A DNA stretch of 64,000 bases from Aliidiomarina shirensis (GCF_003987345.1 NZ_PIPP01000006.1:101049-165048), one strand, 5' to 3'. Counted from the stretch's first letter, positions 49,430-59,681 are shown. The notes: a model not told the origin generated them from the sequence alone. A program made the numbers and translations.

Positions 49430-50510
49430 CGTCATAATCCTCAGAGGTTTCCGGCCCATACACAGAAACATGTTCTGCTTTGCTTGGGCTTGTCACCGCA
49501 TGGTTCTCTAAAATTTTAATAACTCGCAGTGCACGGTGTTTGTTTAATGAACCGTACTCGCATTCCAGCACAGGTAAACCGCTAACCGTAGCCGTTACTG
49601 TTTTCGGCAGCGAAACCGGCAATACATCACCTACTTTAAGTGCCATTACTTGCGGTAAACGCACTGGGATATCCAAGAAGTTTGTGGTGAGCTCAACATC
49701 AGAAGATTGTAGCTCTTGGGTGATACGCTCACGCCATGCTTTATCGGTTGCACTTGATGCATCGGCGCGCAAATTGGTAAGGCGATCGCGCAGTGGTTCG
49801 ATCATCGAGTAGGGCATACAAATCTGAAAGCTTGAATCCAAGTTACCTACTTCCAGATGAAAGGTTGTGGTGACTACGATCTCACTCGGAGAGCTTGTGA
49901 TACTGGCAAATTTTGGCTGCATCTCGGAACGGATATAGCTAATTTTAAGTTGGAAAACAGCACGCCAAGCCTCTTGATAAGCATCCATCGCCAGATTTAG
50001 AACACGATTAATAATACGTTGTTCGGTGCCTGTAAATTCGCGCGCTTCATTTTTCGTGATAAATCGACCATCACCACCAAATAAGTTTTCAACAATCATA
50101 GAAACCATGTTCTGCGGGAATACAACTAGCGCGGTTCCGCGCAGCGGCTTCATGGCAATGATGTTTAAATTTATTGGGGTAGGTAGCTTATCGGAAAAAT
50201 CTTGAAAGCGCTGATAACGAACGGATTCAACTGAAATATCGGCGTTACGGCGCAACAAATTAAACAAGTTCATGCGGAACTGCCGAGCAAATCGCTCGTT
50301 TATGATTTCAAGGGTGTGCAAGCGCTCGCGCACAACCCGATGCTGAGTGCCCGGATCAAATGGTCGCTCACCGGTATTCCGTTCTTTTACGCCACCGAAA
50401 CGCTCCTGCCGAGATGATGTTTTTACATCATCTGCAGGTTTCGATGGTTTAGATACCGAACCCAATAATTCATCGATATCATGCTGTGAAAGGGGCTTAT
50501 CACCAGCCAT
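49422..50510 (-). CDS. fliM: Flagellar motor switch protein FliM
   Basis: C-ring protein that binds phospho-CheY. The CheY-binding peptide LSQHDIDELLGSV is at residues 7-19. The middle domain (about 60-250, with NLFNLLRRNADISVESVRY) and the C-terminal SpoA domain follow. The length of 362 aa is normal. The last residues are acidic (EDYDDD). Confidence 0.97.
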   Translation of the reverse strand: MAGDKPLSQHDIDELLGSVSKPSKPADDVKTSSRQERFGGVKERNTGERPFDPGTQHRVVRERLHTLEIINERFARQFRMNLFNLLRRNADISVESVRYQRFQDFSDKLPTPINLNIIAMKPLRGTALVVFPQNMVSMIVENLFGGDGRFITKNEAREFTGTEQRIINRVLNLAMDAYQEAWRAVFQLKISYIRSEMQPKFASITSSPSEIVVTTTFHLEVGNLDSSFQICMPYSMIEPLRDRLTNLRADASSATDKAWRERITQELQSSDVELTTNFLDIPVRLPQVMALKVGDVLPVSLPKTVTATVSGLPVLECEYGSLNKHRALRVIKILENHAVTSPSKAEHVSVYGPETSEDYDDD

Positions 50511-50600
50511 AAACGCTCATCTATAGTTTTCTAACTGCAAATGCTGCCAATATCGGATTATTTGCCAAATACTGGGGAGCTCGTATTCTGTTAACGGGTG

Positions 50601-51095
50601 TTACTGAACAATAAACTCAGTAAATAACACCTCAAAAATTTCGATTTCTGCGGTGGAATTGGCATAAGATTCTGATAAACGAACCTTAATACGCTCCGCA
50701 AGTTCTGTTTTTCCTTCGGTGGTACTAATATTTTCGGCATCGAGCCCAGAAAGCATGACTAACAATCGGCTCCGTACTTGCGGCATGTTGTCTAACAAGG
50801 TTTGCCGAGTATCGCCATCTTGCACTTCAAGGGTCATCCCCGTGTAGAGAAGGCGAGGACCAAATTGATCACTGCGCAAATTCACAGTAAAAGGTTCAAT
50901 CTTTACGAATACCGGCTCACGAATACGCTCGGCCGCTGGATTACTGGCTGCTAACGCAGATTGCGCAGTAGTTCTGGTATCAAGCAATAACCAAGTGTTC
51001 ACCGCGGTAACCGCAATCATTATCGCAACCAAGCCAACTAAGGCGAGGATAATCGTATTGTTACTATCTTTATTTTTCGGTTGTGGCTTAGCCAT
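50601..51095 (-). CDS. fliL: Flagellar basal body-associated protein FliL
   Basis: Single-pass inner-membrane protein next to the stator that supports torque. In 164 aa, a basic start is followed by a helix at about 14-34 (IILALVGLVAIMIAVTAVNT) and a periplasmic stomatin-like domain (about 65-164) with FVKIEPFTVNLRSDQ. The C-terminal end IEIFEVLFTEFIVQ is typical. It is separated from fliM by 90 bases and from fliK by 129. Confidence 0.94.
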   Translation of the reverse strand: MAKPQPKNKDSNNTIILALVGLVAIMIAVTAVNTWLLLDTRTTAQSALAASNPAAERIREPVFVKIEPFTVNLRSDQFGPRLLYTGMTLEVQDGDTRQTLLDNMPQVRSRLLVMLSGLDAENISTTEGKTELAERIKVRLSESYANSTAEIEIFEVLFTEFIVQ

Positions 51096-51224
51096 GTATT
51101 TACCCTGTTTTAGCTTATTCTGAATTATGCCTGTACTTAATTTAAGTGAACCGTAAAAAAGCGAAGTTTCACCCTCTTATCTTCTCAGTTTAACCTGAAA
51201 AGGTAAGAAAATACCTGATCAATA

Positions 51225-52625
51225 TCAGGCGTACAGGTCAATTTGCCCATTCCCAACCTGAATGTCTAGCTCCCGTTCCGAGCTTTCTTCAGTGCTTTGG
51301 GTTGGTGTGCTTAAACTATTATCGGCCACTTCGGAAGAACCTGAACTCTGTTCCTGATTTTGTTGTTCGGCTTGCCCATCGTTTACCGATGATTCGCTAA
51401 GCTCTATGCCGTTCTCAGCCAGGATTTCGCGCAATTGCGGAATGGCTGTTTCTACTGCAGCGCGCACATTTGCGTTCGTTGCACTGAACTGCAAACTTGC
51501 GGCTTGGTCGTCCATTCTCAGGTTAATCATCAATGGTCCTAACTCTGCCGGGTGCAAGCGCAGCGCTACCTGATTGTCTTGACGAAAATTCATGTTTACT
51601 ACTTGTTGGCTTAATTGTTGCTGCCAGGCATTTGATGCCAAAGGTGCGGTAAGCGTACTCGTAGGGCTCGCGTTACTACTTGCCACATTCGTACTCGCTG
51701 CCTGCATTGCCGCCAAATTGGCTTGTTCACCGTTGGCGGATGTACTTACGTTCGTTAAGCTATTCATACCTTGCAGCGCTGATTCAGCAGTTGGCATGGC
51801 TTGTTTGATGGGAACCGGCGTTGCTAACGGTTGCCAAGTGGGCATTGGCTGTTGCGGTGTTGGCGGTAACTTGGCGTCTGCCAAAAAAGTATTACCCTCA
51901 GAGAAAGCGCCAGCGGGCAAACTGGCTCGTTCTTGACCACTAAGCTGCATAGCCATTTGCAACGCGGCAGTTTGGCTCGCCGTTAACGTTTGCGAATTCA
52001 CCGTGGCAAGTTGATTATTTCCAGCTTTGAGCGTTTGCGCCATGGCGCTTGGTTGCATATTTTTGCTGTTTTGCTCTGACATCACCTGTTGCATAGCCGC
52101 ACTAGGCTGCATTGAGGCGAGTTGCTGTGTTTGCGAACTTGGCAGGGTGGTTGGGCTCACTGTGTTTTGCGCATTAAATAACGAGTTCACATCTTGAACC
52201 GCAGCCGTCGGTGCAGAATGGCCTTGGTTAAGTTGCTTCGCCAGTGCTTGCGCTTGCTCTATGCGCGCCAGCATATCTTCTGAGAGGTTATTTTGTTGTG
52301 TCGCTAACGGCTGTGTACCTTGCGTGCTCGCCGCCATTAACGGAGCTTCAGCTGGAAGCTCAATCGGTAACGGTTGCACTTGATCGCCTGGCACTAGCTC
52401 AACACCCGGCTTTAGCTCCGAGGGTATCAAATCAGAGAGTAATATTTCCTGCGGCGTATGTTTGTCGCCGGTAGCCTTTTTTGCTCCCTGTTGAACATCT
52501 ACAAGGTTTTGTAATCGCGCAGCAAAATCTCCCGGGGTTGTTGCCGAAGTGGTGGCAGCAGCGGACGCATTTTGCGGGCTGTTCGTTCCTGGTTGTGAAG
52601 GGTTCAGCAACATCATATTTAACAT
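51225..52625 (-). CDS. fliK: Flagellar hook-length control protein FliK
   Basis: Secreted molecular ruler that switches export from hook to filament proteins. The 466-aa protein is mostly low-complexity Gln/Ala/Ser/Thr-rich sequence (about 1-345). It ends in the conserved Flg_hook domain with VALRLHPAELGPLMINLRMD (about 353-372) and LREILAENGIELSESSVNDG, then a Gln/Ser/Glu-rich tail. Such weak conservation outside the C-terminal domain is normal. It starts three bases after... fliJ's stop side: fliJ ends upstream with a 3-base gap. Confidence 0.93.
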   Translation of the reverse strand: MLNMMLLNPSQPGTNSPQNASAAATTSATTPGDFAARLQNLVDVQQGAKKATGDKHTPQEILLSDLIPSELKPGVELVPGDQVQPLPIELPAEAPLMAASTQGTQPLATQQNNLSEDMLARIEQAQALAKQLNQGHSAPTAAVQDVNSLFNAQNTVSPTTLPSSQTQQLASMQPSAAMQQVMSEQNSKNMQPSAMAQTLKAGNNQLATVNSQTLTASQTAALQMAMQLSGQERASLPAGAFSEGNTFLADAKLPPTPQQPMPTWQPLATPVPIKQAMPTAESALQGMNSLTNVSTSANGEQANLAAMQAASTNVASSNASPTSTLTAPLASNAWQQQLSQQVVNMNFRQDNQVALRLHPAELGPLMINLRMDDQAASLQFSATNANVRAAVETAIPQLREILAENGIELSESSVNDGQAEQQNQEQSSGSSEVADNSLSTPTQSTEESSERELDIQVGNGQIDLYA

Positions 52626-52628
52626 CGG

Positions 52629-53102
52629 TTACTCCTTATCAGCATCAGAGATGAGCTTTAAATGCCCACCGCGAATATGCTGATTATTGGCAAACTCATC
52701 CGTTTGCAATTGTTCTTTCCGATCCGCCGTTTTGCGGGCTGCAGCAAGGCGTCGATCATTTAGTGTTGTAAACGACGTTAGTTTTCGTTGCTGCTGTTGC
52801 CAATTTTGCTTACTTTTGTCCACCAAATTATTTTGTTGGTGTAAGGCTTGGCTCGCTTTCTTAATTGATTCATCTAACGACATTAGAAATTGACGATAGT
52901 TATACAGTGTTACCGGGTCCACGCCGTCGAGCATCAGTTGTTGAAGTTGCACTGCATACTCTTCGCGATAATTCACTAGCATTTCCTGATGCGCTAGGAT
53001 TTGCTGTTCGTTGGTACGTTCCGTGGCGAGTAGTTGCCCGGCTTTATCGCGTGCTTCTTTGGCTAAATCAGTTAGCGTATCAAGTGCTGTGGAACCGCTC
53101 AT
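52629..53102 (-). CDS. fliJ: Flagellar export protein FliJ
   Basis: Coiled-coil central stalk of the FliI export ATPase. The 157-aa protein is helical and rich in Q, K, L and E throughout, with [20 protein letters not shown] (about 49-68) matching the FliJ family. Its start overlaps the fliI stop by 4 bases. Position between fliI and fliK supports the call. Confidence 0.92.
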   Translation of the reverse strand: MSGSTALDTLTDLAKEARDKAGQLLATERTNEQQILAHQEMLVNYREEYAVQLQQLMLDGVDPVTLYNYRQFLMSLDESIKKASQALHQQNNLVDKSKQNWQQQQRKLTSFTTLNDRRLAAARKTADRKEQLQTDEFANNQHIRGGHLKLISDADKE

Positions 53103-54481
53103 TGCGAACCTCCAAACAGATTAGTTAATGCGCTCGTAGAGGCAGAAGAATCGGCCCCTTGATTATGTGGTTGCTGTAAAAATGATTCTAATTTTGGATA
53201 CATCTGTACAGCTTGATCGAGAACCGGATCGTGCCCTGGGCTATAGGCGCCAACGCTAATTAAATCGCGGTTTCGCTGATACACTGAAAATAGCTTTTTA
53301 AAATGCTGTGCTTGTTTCATTTGTGTGTCAGGTACAACTGCAGGCATAACACGACTAATCGAGGCTTCAACATCAATTGCCGGATAATGGCCCGATTCCG
53401 AAAGTGCACGGGAAAGTACGATATGGCCATCAAGAATAGCGCGCGCTGAATCTGCAATTGGATCTTGCTGATCATCACCTTCTGTGAGCACGGTGTAAAA
53501 TGCGGTAATTGAGCCGCCCCCTTTACATCCGTTACCTGCACGTTCTACCAGTGCGGGTAATTTGGCAAAAACCGACGGCGGATAGCCCTTTGTTGCTGGT
53601 GGTTCGCCAATCGCCAGAGCAATTTCGCGCTGCGCCATGGCAAACCGCGTAAGGGAGTCCATAATGAGTAATACATTCAAACCCTGATCTCGATAATCTT
53701 CTGCGAGCCGCGTGGCATAAGAAGCACCTTGTAAGCGTTGGAGCGGCGAAGTATCGGCCGGTGCGGCGACAACAATGGCGCGTTTTAACCCTTCTTCACC
53801 TAGAATATTTTCAATAAAATCCTGTACCTCACGGCCACGCTCGCCAATTAATCCAACCACGATAATATCAGCTGCGGTATAACGCGCCATCATTCCAAGC
53901 AACACTGATTTACCTACACCGGAACCTGCAAACAAACCCATTCGTTGGCCGCGGCCAACCGTAAGCAGTGAGTTAATAGCTCGAATTCCTACATCAATTG
54001 GCTGGTCAATCGGAGCTCTATTCATTGGGTTTATATTGGGCGTGGCTAATGGTGCGAATTTTGCTTCTCGCAATGGACCCTTACCGTCGAGCGGCTTACC
54101 GTTACCATCAACAACTCGGCCCAGCAAACTGGTACCAATTGGGAAACGTCGGCCCTCAAAAGGTCCGTGTTCTTGCAGAGGAAAGACACGAGCTCCAGGC
54201 GTTAAGCCACGGATTTCCACTAAAGGCATCAAGAATGAACGTTCGCCTGAAAATCCAACCACTTCGGCTTCAATAAATTCGTGGCCACCTTCAACAACAA
54301 TTTCAATTCTACAAGCACTGCCTAGAGGTAGTTCTAAGCCCACGACTTCGAGAACCATCCCCGTGGCGCGAATAACTCGGCCGCTAGTGCGAAAGCTAGG
54401 CAAGCTGGCAACACGATTTTGAACTTTGTTCAAAACGTGGCCCCAGTCATTACCAAAAGTGCTTTCGTAGGTGTTTTTCAC
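53099..54481 (-). CDS. fliI: Flagellum-specific ATPase FliI
   Basis: ATPase of the flagellar type III export machine, 460 aa. Walker A is GSGVGKS (186-192); Walker B is [18 protein letters not shown]; the [15 protein letters not shown] loop and the ATPase signature [17 protein letters not shown] are intact. It overlaps fliH and fliJ by 4 bases at either end. Confidence 0.98.
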   Translation of the reverse strand: MKNTYESTFGNDWGHVLNKVQNRVASLPSFRTSGRVIRATGMVLEVVGLELPLGSACRIEIVVEGGHEFIEAEVVGFSGERSFLMPLVEIRGLTPGARVFPLQEHGPFEGRRFPIGTSLLGRVVDGNGKPLDGKGPLREAKFAPLATPNINPMNRAPIDQPIDVGIRAINSLLTVGRGQRMGLFAGSGVGKSVLLGMMARYTAADIIVVGLIGERGREVQDFIENILGEEGLKRAIVVAAPADTSPLQRLQGASYATRLAEDYRDQGLNVLLIMDSLTRFAMAQREIALAIGEPPATKGYPPSVFAKLPALVERAGNGCKGGGSITAFYTVLTEGDDQQDPIADSARAILDGHIVLSRALSESGHYPAIDVEASISRVMPAVVPDTQMKQAQHFKKLFSVYQRNRDLISVGAYSPGHDPVLDQAVQMYPKLESFLQQPHNQGADSSASTSALTNLFGGSQ

Positions 54482-55224
54482 GCGTCTTTACCCTCATCGC
54501 GTTGTCGAATCTGAGCTCTTACTTGTTCCCAGCGCGCTTCCCAAGTGGCATCACGTTCACCGTTCTGGCTTACTAAACGGCACCCACCGCGCGTTAAGCG
54601 CTCGTCCGATACCAGCTTCCAACCAGCAGCTTGTAGCTCATCATGAAGATGCTCTTCAATAAGCGTAAAATCCTCAGGATTCACAAATAACCGTGGTTTA
54701 TTAGTAAATGTAGGCTCGGAATGCATAAGTTCGCGCACAATTTTTAAAACGGTTTCAGGATTCTCGTTTAAACTATCGCGTGCTAGTTGAGTACCAACAG
54801 CCAGTGCGAGCTCTACTAATTCATCTGCAATATTTTTATCAATATCGTTCAACGCAGCGCTAAAGGCTTGTGCGAGTTCGCGAACCGGTACAACAGCTTC
54901 GTCGATCGTTGCCTGCTTTTCTGCTTCTACTTCGCTTTTCGCGGTTTTAAGACCCTGTTCATAGCCCGCTTGGTAACCGCTATCACTGCCTTCTTTATGC
55001 CCTTGCTCCCAAGCTTCTTGGCGCGCCTTCTCCCGCAAAGCGTTCAATTCAGCATCACGGATAAAGCCTTGTTTCTGCTCTTCATTAATCGGAAGCGTGT
55101 TTTTTCGAGCATTACGCAGCTCATCTAAGTCCCAACGATGCCATTTTTCACCCGAAACTACTTTCGTTTCTGCAAAATCAGAAGCTTCAGTTTTCAGATT
55201 TTCAGGTGAAAAGGGCTTAAACAT
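54478..55224 (-). CDS. fliH: Flagellar assembly protein FliH
   Basis: Negative regulator and peripheral stalk of FliI. The 248-aa protein has a long charged helix with glycine-spaced repeats ([20 protein letters not shown], about 74-93), the GxxxG pattern typical of FliH, and a C-terminal V-ATPase E-like domain. It overlaps fliG by 8 bases and fliI by 4. Confidence 0.94.
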   Translation of the reverse strand: MFKPFSPENLKTEASDFAETKVVSGEKWHRWDLDELRNARKNTLPINEEQKQGFIRDAELNALREKARQEAWEQGHKEGSDSGYQAGYEQGLKTAKSEVEAEKQATIDEAVVPVRELAQAFSAALNDIDKNIADELVELALAVGTQLARDSLNENPETVLKIVRELMHSEPTFTNKPRLFVNPEDFTLIEEHLHDELQAAGWKLVSDERLTRGGCRLVSQNGERDATWEARWEQVRAQIRQRDEGKDA

Positions 55225-56245
55225 AGGTATCGTCTCCGCTACTCAGCATAATTTCGCCCGCATCGGCTAAGCGGCGTGTAATGGCCAAAATAGCTTTTTG
55301 CTCGGTTTCCACTTGCGATAGGCGAATCGGGCCGCGGGTTTCCATTTCTTCGCGAACTAACTGGGCAGCACGTTGCGACATATTGCGTAAGAATTTATCA
55401 ACCAATTCATTTTCAGCACCCTTAAGCGCAATAACCAATACATTGGTATCGATTTGCTTGAGGAGCACTTGAATGCTGCGATCGTCCAAATCGATAAGGT
55501 TTTCGAATAGGAACATTTCGTCGATAATTTTTGTTGCCAATTCGTCGTTGTAGGCACGGATATTCTCCAGTGCTGTATCTTCTTGGCCTGCACTCATTAA
55601 GTTGAGTATTTCTGCAGCTGTTCTTACGCCGCCCATTTTGCTGCGTTTCAGATTCTGACCATCCAGCATACCGCCGAGCACTTCGGTAAGTTCTTGTAAT
55701 GCTGCCGGTTGAACACCGGTAAAAGTGGCAACTCGTAAAACCACATCGTTGCGCAAGCGTTCATCAAACAATTCAAGAACACCGGCTGCCTGTTGGCGAT
55801 CCAGGTGTATAAGAATAGTTGCAATAATCTGCGGGTGTTCATCACGAATCAGTTCCGCTACCTCTGGAACATCCATTAGGTTCAGCGCATCAATACCGTA
55901 GTTACCAGCTTTTTGATCGAGCACATCTTCAATTAACGTAGATGCGCGCTCGCTACCCAACGCCTTTGTTAGTACGGAACGAATATAACCGTCGTATTCG
56001 TCAACCGGTGGCGCATTGGATAGATCTTCGTGGAACTGCTCCAAAACCCATTTGATTTCATTTCTCGAAACGTTTTGTAAGCGTGCCATTTCTTTGCTGA
56101 TACGCTGAATTTGCTGCGGTGTGAAATGTTTAAACACATCCACGGCGGTATCTTCGTCGAGCGAGAGCAGTAGAATTGAGCTTTTGCGCAATCCTGTCAT
56201 GTTTTCGAAGTTACTTACTTCGGTTAAAGTATCAGTCGCGGACAT
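55217..56245 (-). CDS. fliG: Flagellar motor switch protein FliG
   Basis: C-ring protein that contacts the stator. In 342 aa, the N-terminal FliF-binding domain starts LRKSSILLLSLDEDTAVDVF. The EHPQ-type motif is present as DEHPQIIATILIHLDRQQA (about 134-152). The C-terminal torque helix LVDKFLRNMSQRAAQLVREEMETRGP (about 281-306, key part) keeps its charged residues. It overlaps fliF by 14 bases. Confidence 0.97.
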   Translation of the reverse strand: MSATDTLTEVSNFENMTGLRKSSILLLSLDEDTAVDVFKHFTPQQIQRISKEMARLQNVSRNEIKWVLEQFHEDLSNAPPVDEYDGYIRSVLTKALGSERASTLIEDVLDQKAGNYGIDALNLMDVPEVAELIRDEHPQIIATILIHLDRQQAAGVLELFDERLRNDVVLRVATFTGVQPAALQELTEVLGGMLDGQNLKRSKMGGVRTAAEILNLMSAGQEDTALENIRAYNDELATKIIDEMFLFENLIDLDDRSIQVLLKQIDTNVLVIALKGAENELVDKFLRNMSQRAAQLVREEMETRGPIRLSQVETEQKAILAITRRLADAGEIMLSSGDDTYV

Positions 56246-58010
56246 GCTCGTCCTCCGTTAGCCAATTTTGCACGATGCGTGCAACTTGACGCGGTTTTTG
56301 TCGGGCTATTTCTTGTGTTTTTCGAACGGCGTCGTCGTACGCTGTCATGTTCTTTTTCTTCGGCCAATTGAATGTCATCGCGTCGGCGTCTTCGCCGCTC
56401 GTTGGCAAAGCATCATCTTCTTCATCGTCGCCAACAACCGCACGTATCCGGCTACTTGGTTTAGCGCTTGGTGCTTCAGATTCTTCGGCACTATCCACAA
56501 CATCGCTTGCTTTGCTTTTCACAAAACGGCGATTAATCATGGGGCGCAAAATTAGTAGATAGAAAAGCAATATACCTAAGCCGGCTAAAACATAACGCCC
56601 AACTTGAATAATAAGTTGCTGGGTATCTGGCTCTTGCCACCATTCGCGAGGTTCGATTGCGAGCGGGTCCGCGGATGATACAAAACGGCTATTCACGATT
56701 TCTAATTGATCACCGCGTGCCGCATTAAATCCCATGGCTTGTTGAACTAAACGTTCAACTTGCGCAAGTTCGTTTTCGGTCAACGGAACGGCAGTTGGGT
56801 TGCCCTCTTCGTCGACGGCGCTGCGGTGATTCACCACAACCGCTACGGATAAACGCTCTAGGCGACCCCGTTGATGTTGAATATGGGCAATATTCCGGTC
56901 TACTTCGTAGTTAACAATATTATCTTGGCGCACATTGCGATTATTTTGGCTTGGTTGGTTACCCGTTGTTTCTTCACCCTCTTCAGGCGCCTCAATGGGT
57001 GCAGTAACTACACCAGGCGGTGTATTCGATAAAGCACCCGGAACACCGCCAACGAAATCGCCTTCGCCTTGTAATGATAGGTTGCTTTGAATACTTCTTA
57101 CTGCTGCCGTTTCTGGCGTTTGATTCGGGCTATACGTTTCTGACGTTTCTTCGATTCGAGAGAAATCAATTTGTGCGGTTACTCGCGCGTTTAAGTTATC
57201 TCTACCTAAAATCGGCGCTAGCAATTCTTCAATACGGCGTTGATAGGTACGTTCTACTTCTTCCGTATAGCTTAGCTCTGTTCCTGATAAATCGTTACTT
57301 TGGCCATTGGCAGAAAGTAACGTACCTTGTTGATCGACAACGGTAACGTTTTCAGCCGTGAGCTCTGGCACCGAACTTGATACCATGTGGACAATCGCAT
57401 TTACTTGCCCTTCACCGAGTGTACGGCCCGCATGCAAGTTTAAAATTACAGAAGCTTTAGCCGGTTCGCGATCGCGAACAAAAACGGAAGGCTTTGCCAT
57501 AGCAAGATGCACTCTCGCCCGATTAACGGGCCCGAGAGATTCCATTGAGCTTGCCAATTCGCCTTCTAATGCGCGCTGGAAGTTAACTTGCTCTGCAAAC
57601 TGGCTAATGCCGAACGATTGATTATCCATCAAGCTAAACCCAGTATTACCGCCTTGCGGTAAACCTTGTTCCGCCATACCCAAACGTACGCGGTGAACTT
57701 GGTCGCCCGGCACGAGAATGCTGGTACCACCCGCAGATAGTTGATAAGGAATACGTTGAGCTTCAAGCTCGGTTACAATTTGACCGCCATCCGATTCGCT
57801 TAAGTTGCTGTATAGCACGCGATATTCTGGGGTTGTCGCCCACATGATGAGTGCAACGACGACGGCTATAAATGCGGCTCCACCGATCAATATTGGAAGA
57901 ATCGAATTTCCACGTAGTAAACCAAGCACTTTGTCCAGTTGAGTACTGGTGCTTGGATTTGTTGTGGCTGCACTAGCGGCAGACGTTTGTTGGTTTATCG
58001 TAGATTCCAT
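56232..58010 (-). CDS. fliF: Flagellar M-ring protein FliF
   Basis: MS-ring protein of the inner membrane. The ATG at 58010 is chosen for its position close to an AAAGAG site; TTG (58043) and ATG (58025) alternatives extend it by up to 11 residues. The 592-aa product has a Ser/Thr start, a first helix (about 39-60: ILPILIGGAAFIAVVVALIM), a periplasmic ring-building region, a second helix near 445-470 and a C-terminal FliG-binding tail. It is the first gene of the minus-strand fliFGHIJKLMNOPQR run and is divergent from fliE. Confidence 0.95.
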   Translation of the reverse strand: MESTINQQTSAASAATTNPSTSTQLDKVLGLLRGNSILPILIGGAAFIAVVVALIMWATTPEYRVLYSNLSESDGGQIVTELEAQRIPYQLSAGGTSILVPGDQVHRVRLGMAEQGLPQGGNTGFSLMDNQSFGISQFAEQVNFQRALEGELASSMESLGPVNRARVHLAMAKPSVFVRDREPAKASVILNLHAGRTLGEGQVNAIVHMVSSSVPELTAENVTVVDQQGTLLSANGQSNDLSGTELSYTEEVERTYQRRIEELLAPILGRDNLNARVTAQIDFSRIEETSETYSPNQTPETAAVRSIQSNLSLQGEGDFVGGVPGALSNTPPGVVTAPIEAPEEGEETTGNQPSQNNRNVRQDNIVNYEVDRNIAHIQHQRGRLERLSVAVVVNHRSAVDEEGNPTAVPLTENELAQVERLVQQAMGFNAARGDQLEIVNSRFVSSADPLAIEPREWWQEPDTQQLIIQVGRYVLAGLGILLFYLLILRPMINRRFVKSKASDVVDSAEESEAPSAKPSSRIRAVVGDDEEDDALPTSGEDADAMTFNWPKKKNMTAYDDAVRKTQEIARQKPRQVARIVQNWLTEDEHVRD

Positions 58011-58280
58011 GGGCTCTTTGCGCATTCGAGTTAAGAATTTCAACTACCCAAACAACGGGTCAGGGTATTTTCATGGATAGCATTATCGCTATTTGAAAGG
58101 AAAGCAAAGGAGTAAAAAGACCACTTTTTTTGCTTTATTTAAACCGTTCACTTTGAGTTTTCATTGGTAATCTGTGCTCCATCAAAAAAGAATCATTGAA
58201 CCGTAGATAGGTTTGGCGGTAAGAACTAAACGTTCGAACATCACGGTATGATTGCGAATATTGCAGGTGAGGGTAATAAA

Positions 58281-58616
58281 ATGAGTGTTGCAGGTATTCA
58301 ATCAGCGTTACAACAAATGCAAGCGGTGCAAACGCAAGCTACTGGCCAGGTCGCTAACCCAAAGGCGATAGCAGCAGGTAATGCCGTAGAGAAGGGTAGT
58401 TTTGCAAACGAGCTGCAATCATCAATAAACCGTATAAACGAACTGCAACAGGCTTCGGCTAGCCAAAGAACTGCATTTCAACTTGGTGATCCAAGTGTTT
58501 CTTTGAATGATGTGATGGTTGATGCGCAAAAAGCGGGTATTGCCTTTGAAATGGGTGTACAGGTTCGAAATCGTTTAGTTAACGCCTACAAAGAAATTAT
58601 GAACATGAATGTGTAA
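58281..58616 (+). CDS. fliE: Flagellar hook-basal body protein FliE
   Basis: Adaptor linking the MS ring and rod. The ATG at 58281 has GAGGG 7 bases upstream; an earlier ATG adds 11 residues. The 111-aa protein ends with the conserved SLNDVMVDAQKAGIAFEMGVQVRNRLVNAYKEIMNM (about 74-109, key residues). It points away from fliF, whereas fliE and fliF are co-directional in most relatives, and has its own terminator. Confidence 0.95.
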   Translation: MSVAGIQSALQQMQAVQTQATGQVANPKAIAAGNAVEKGSFANELQSSINRINELQQASASQRTAFQLGDPSVSLNDVMVDAQKAGIAFEMGVQVRNRLVNAYKEIMNMNV

Positions 58617-58653
58617 GCAGTACTAAAAAATACTATTGCAAGCTAGAAAAAGG

Positions 58654-58683
58654 AAACCCCAGGTAAAAAGCCTGGGGTTTTTG
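58654..58683 (+). terminator. Rho-independent terminator after fliE
   Basis: AAACCCCAGG (58654-58663) / CCTGGGGTTT (58671-58680) with a seven-base loop and following T run. It makes fliE a single-gene transcript. Confidence 0.93.
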
Positions 58684-58730
58684 ATTTAAATTCTCTGGCA
58701 ACCTAGGTTAGATGCAAGTTGTATTGCTAT

Positions 58731-59078
58731 TTATGCTTCGCTATTAACCAGTACGCCACGAATATCCGCCAATTGTTCAGCGGCGCGCAATACCTCTTCA
58801 GAGGGTATTTGCCTGATTACTTCACCCGATTTGGTATCGATAATTTGCACAACAACGGGTTTACCCTCAGAAATTTCAAACTGCACACCATAAGGATTTA
58901 AAACTTCATTTATTTGTTGTAGAGGTGGCACTAAATCTTCTGCGCTGACTTGTTTGGCTTCAGCATTTTCACCTTTCTCCGCAGGCAAATTTTGCATAAC
59001 TTTATCGGAACGTTGTTTTTCTGAGGCTGCAAATGCAGCAGGCCAGTTGCCGGATAGTTCGCTAATAGGTGTAGTCAT
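58731..59078 (-). CDS. flaG: Flagellar protein FlaG
   Basis: A 115-aa protein of the FlaG family, which influences filament length in several polar flagellates. The N-terminal half is variable; the C-terminal half holds LQFEISEGK-like VQFEISEGKPVVVQIIDTKS and GEVIRQIPSEEVLRAAEQL (about 72-108), the family signature. A sigma28 promoter lies 46 bases upstream of the start. fliD and fliS, which often accompany flaG, are not in the window. Confidence 0.9.
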   Translation of the reverse strand: MTTPISELSGNWPAAFAASEKQRSDKVMQNLPAEKGENAEAKQVSAEDLVPPLQQINEVLNPYGVQFEISEGKPVVVQIIDTKSGEVIRQIPSEEVLRAAEQLADIRGVLVNSEA

Positions 59079-59123
59079 TTTATAGTGCTCCTGTGCTGCA
59101 CTGGTTTTTGCCGATTAGAGTTA

Positions 59124-59150
59124 TTATCGGTAGATCATAAATAAACTTTA
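59124..59150 (-). promoter_or_regulatory. Sigma28 promoter of flaG
   Basis: On the minus strand TAAAGTTT (59150-59143), 11-base spacer, ACCGATAA (59131-59124). One mismatch to the FliA consensus. Confidence 0.9.
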
Positions 59151-59189
59151 GCAAACTGTTGATTATTTAAGCAAAGCTATCGCTGAGTA

Positions 59190-59585
59190 TTAATCTATGG
59201 AGCATTGATCGCAACGTGATTTGCCGGTGAAAAGCTTAGAGATTTGATTGCGATTCCGTGCAAAAAATAGGTAGGCTTTATCTGCAAACCAACCAATAAC
59301 AGGCCATCGTAATGGCGCGGTAAGCCAACCACGGCCTACTGCGCTCCATGCTGCATGAGTAACATCAAGACCATATATCATTTCACCACTGCGATTGATG
59401 CCATGCAAAATTTGGTTAGCATTCTCAATCGATATATTTGGATATCGCGTTGTAAAATCATCGTGCAGAATGTTTTCAAACACTATCTTTTCATCACGAT
59501 CTAAACGCTTTAAATGCTTCATTTCCCGCACGCATAATGGGCAGCCGCCGTCGTAAAATATCGTCAACGATTTTTCTGTGCTCAT
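59190..59585 (-). CDS. DCC-family thiol-disulfide oxidoreductase-like protein (DUF393)
   Basis: A 131-aa protein of the DCC family named for its conserved residues. FYDGGCPLCVREMKHLKRLD (about 10-29) gives the CxxC pair Cys15/Cys18 in a thioredoxin-like fold. GRGWLTAPLRWPVIGWFADKAY (about 83-104, key part) is the second family motif; CDQC at the C terminus adds another cysteine pair. Redox function is inferred. It lies between flagellin and flaG without an obvious flagellar role. Confidence 0.88.
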   Translation of the reverse strand: MSTEKSLTIFYDGGCPLCVREMKHLKRLDRDEKIVFENILHDDFTTRYPNISIENANQILHGINRSGEMIYGLDVTHAAWSAVGRGWLTAPLRWPVIGWFADKAYLFFARNRNQISKLFTGKSRCDQCSID

Positions 59586-59681
59586 GATATGGCCTTTGAT
59601 TTAAGAATTAGTGGGAAGATATTTACGTAGTGTACGGCATAGGTGGTGTTTTAGATGAGGCTTACTGCAATGCCGGGTAAC

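Noticed and set aside
58044..58280. Sigma54 promoters between fliF and fliE
   Set aside because: TTGGCGG and TGGAGCAC were examined; no TTGC-type -12 element at the right spacing on either strand.
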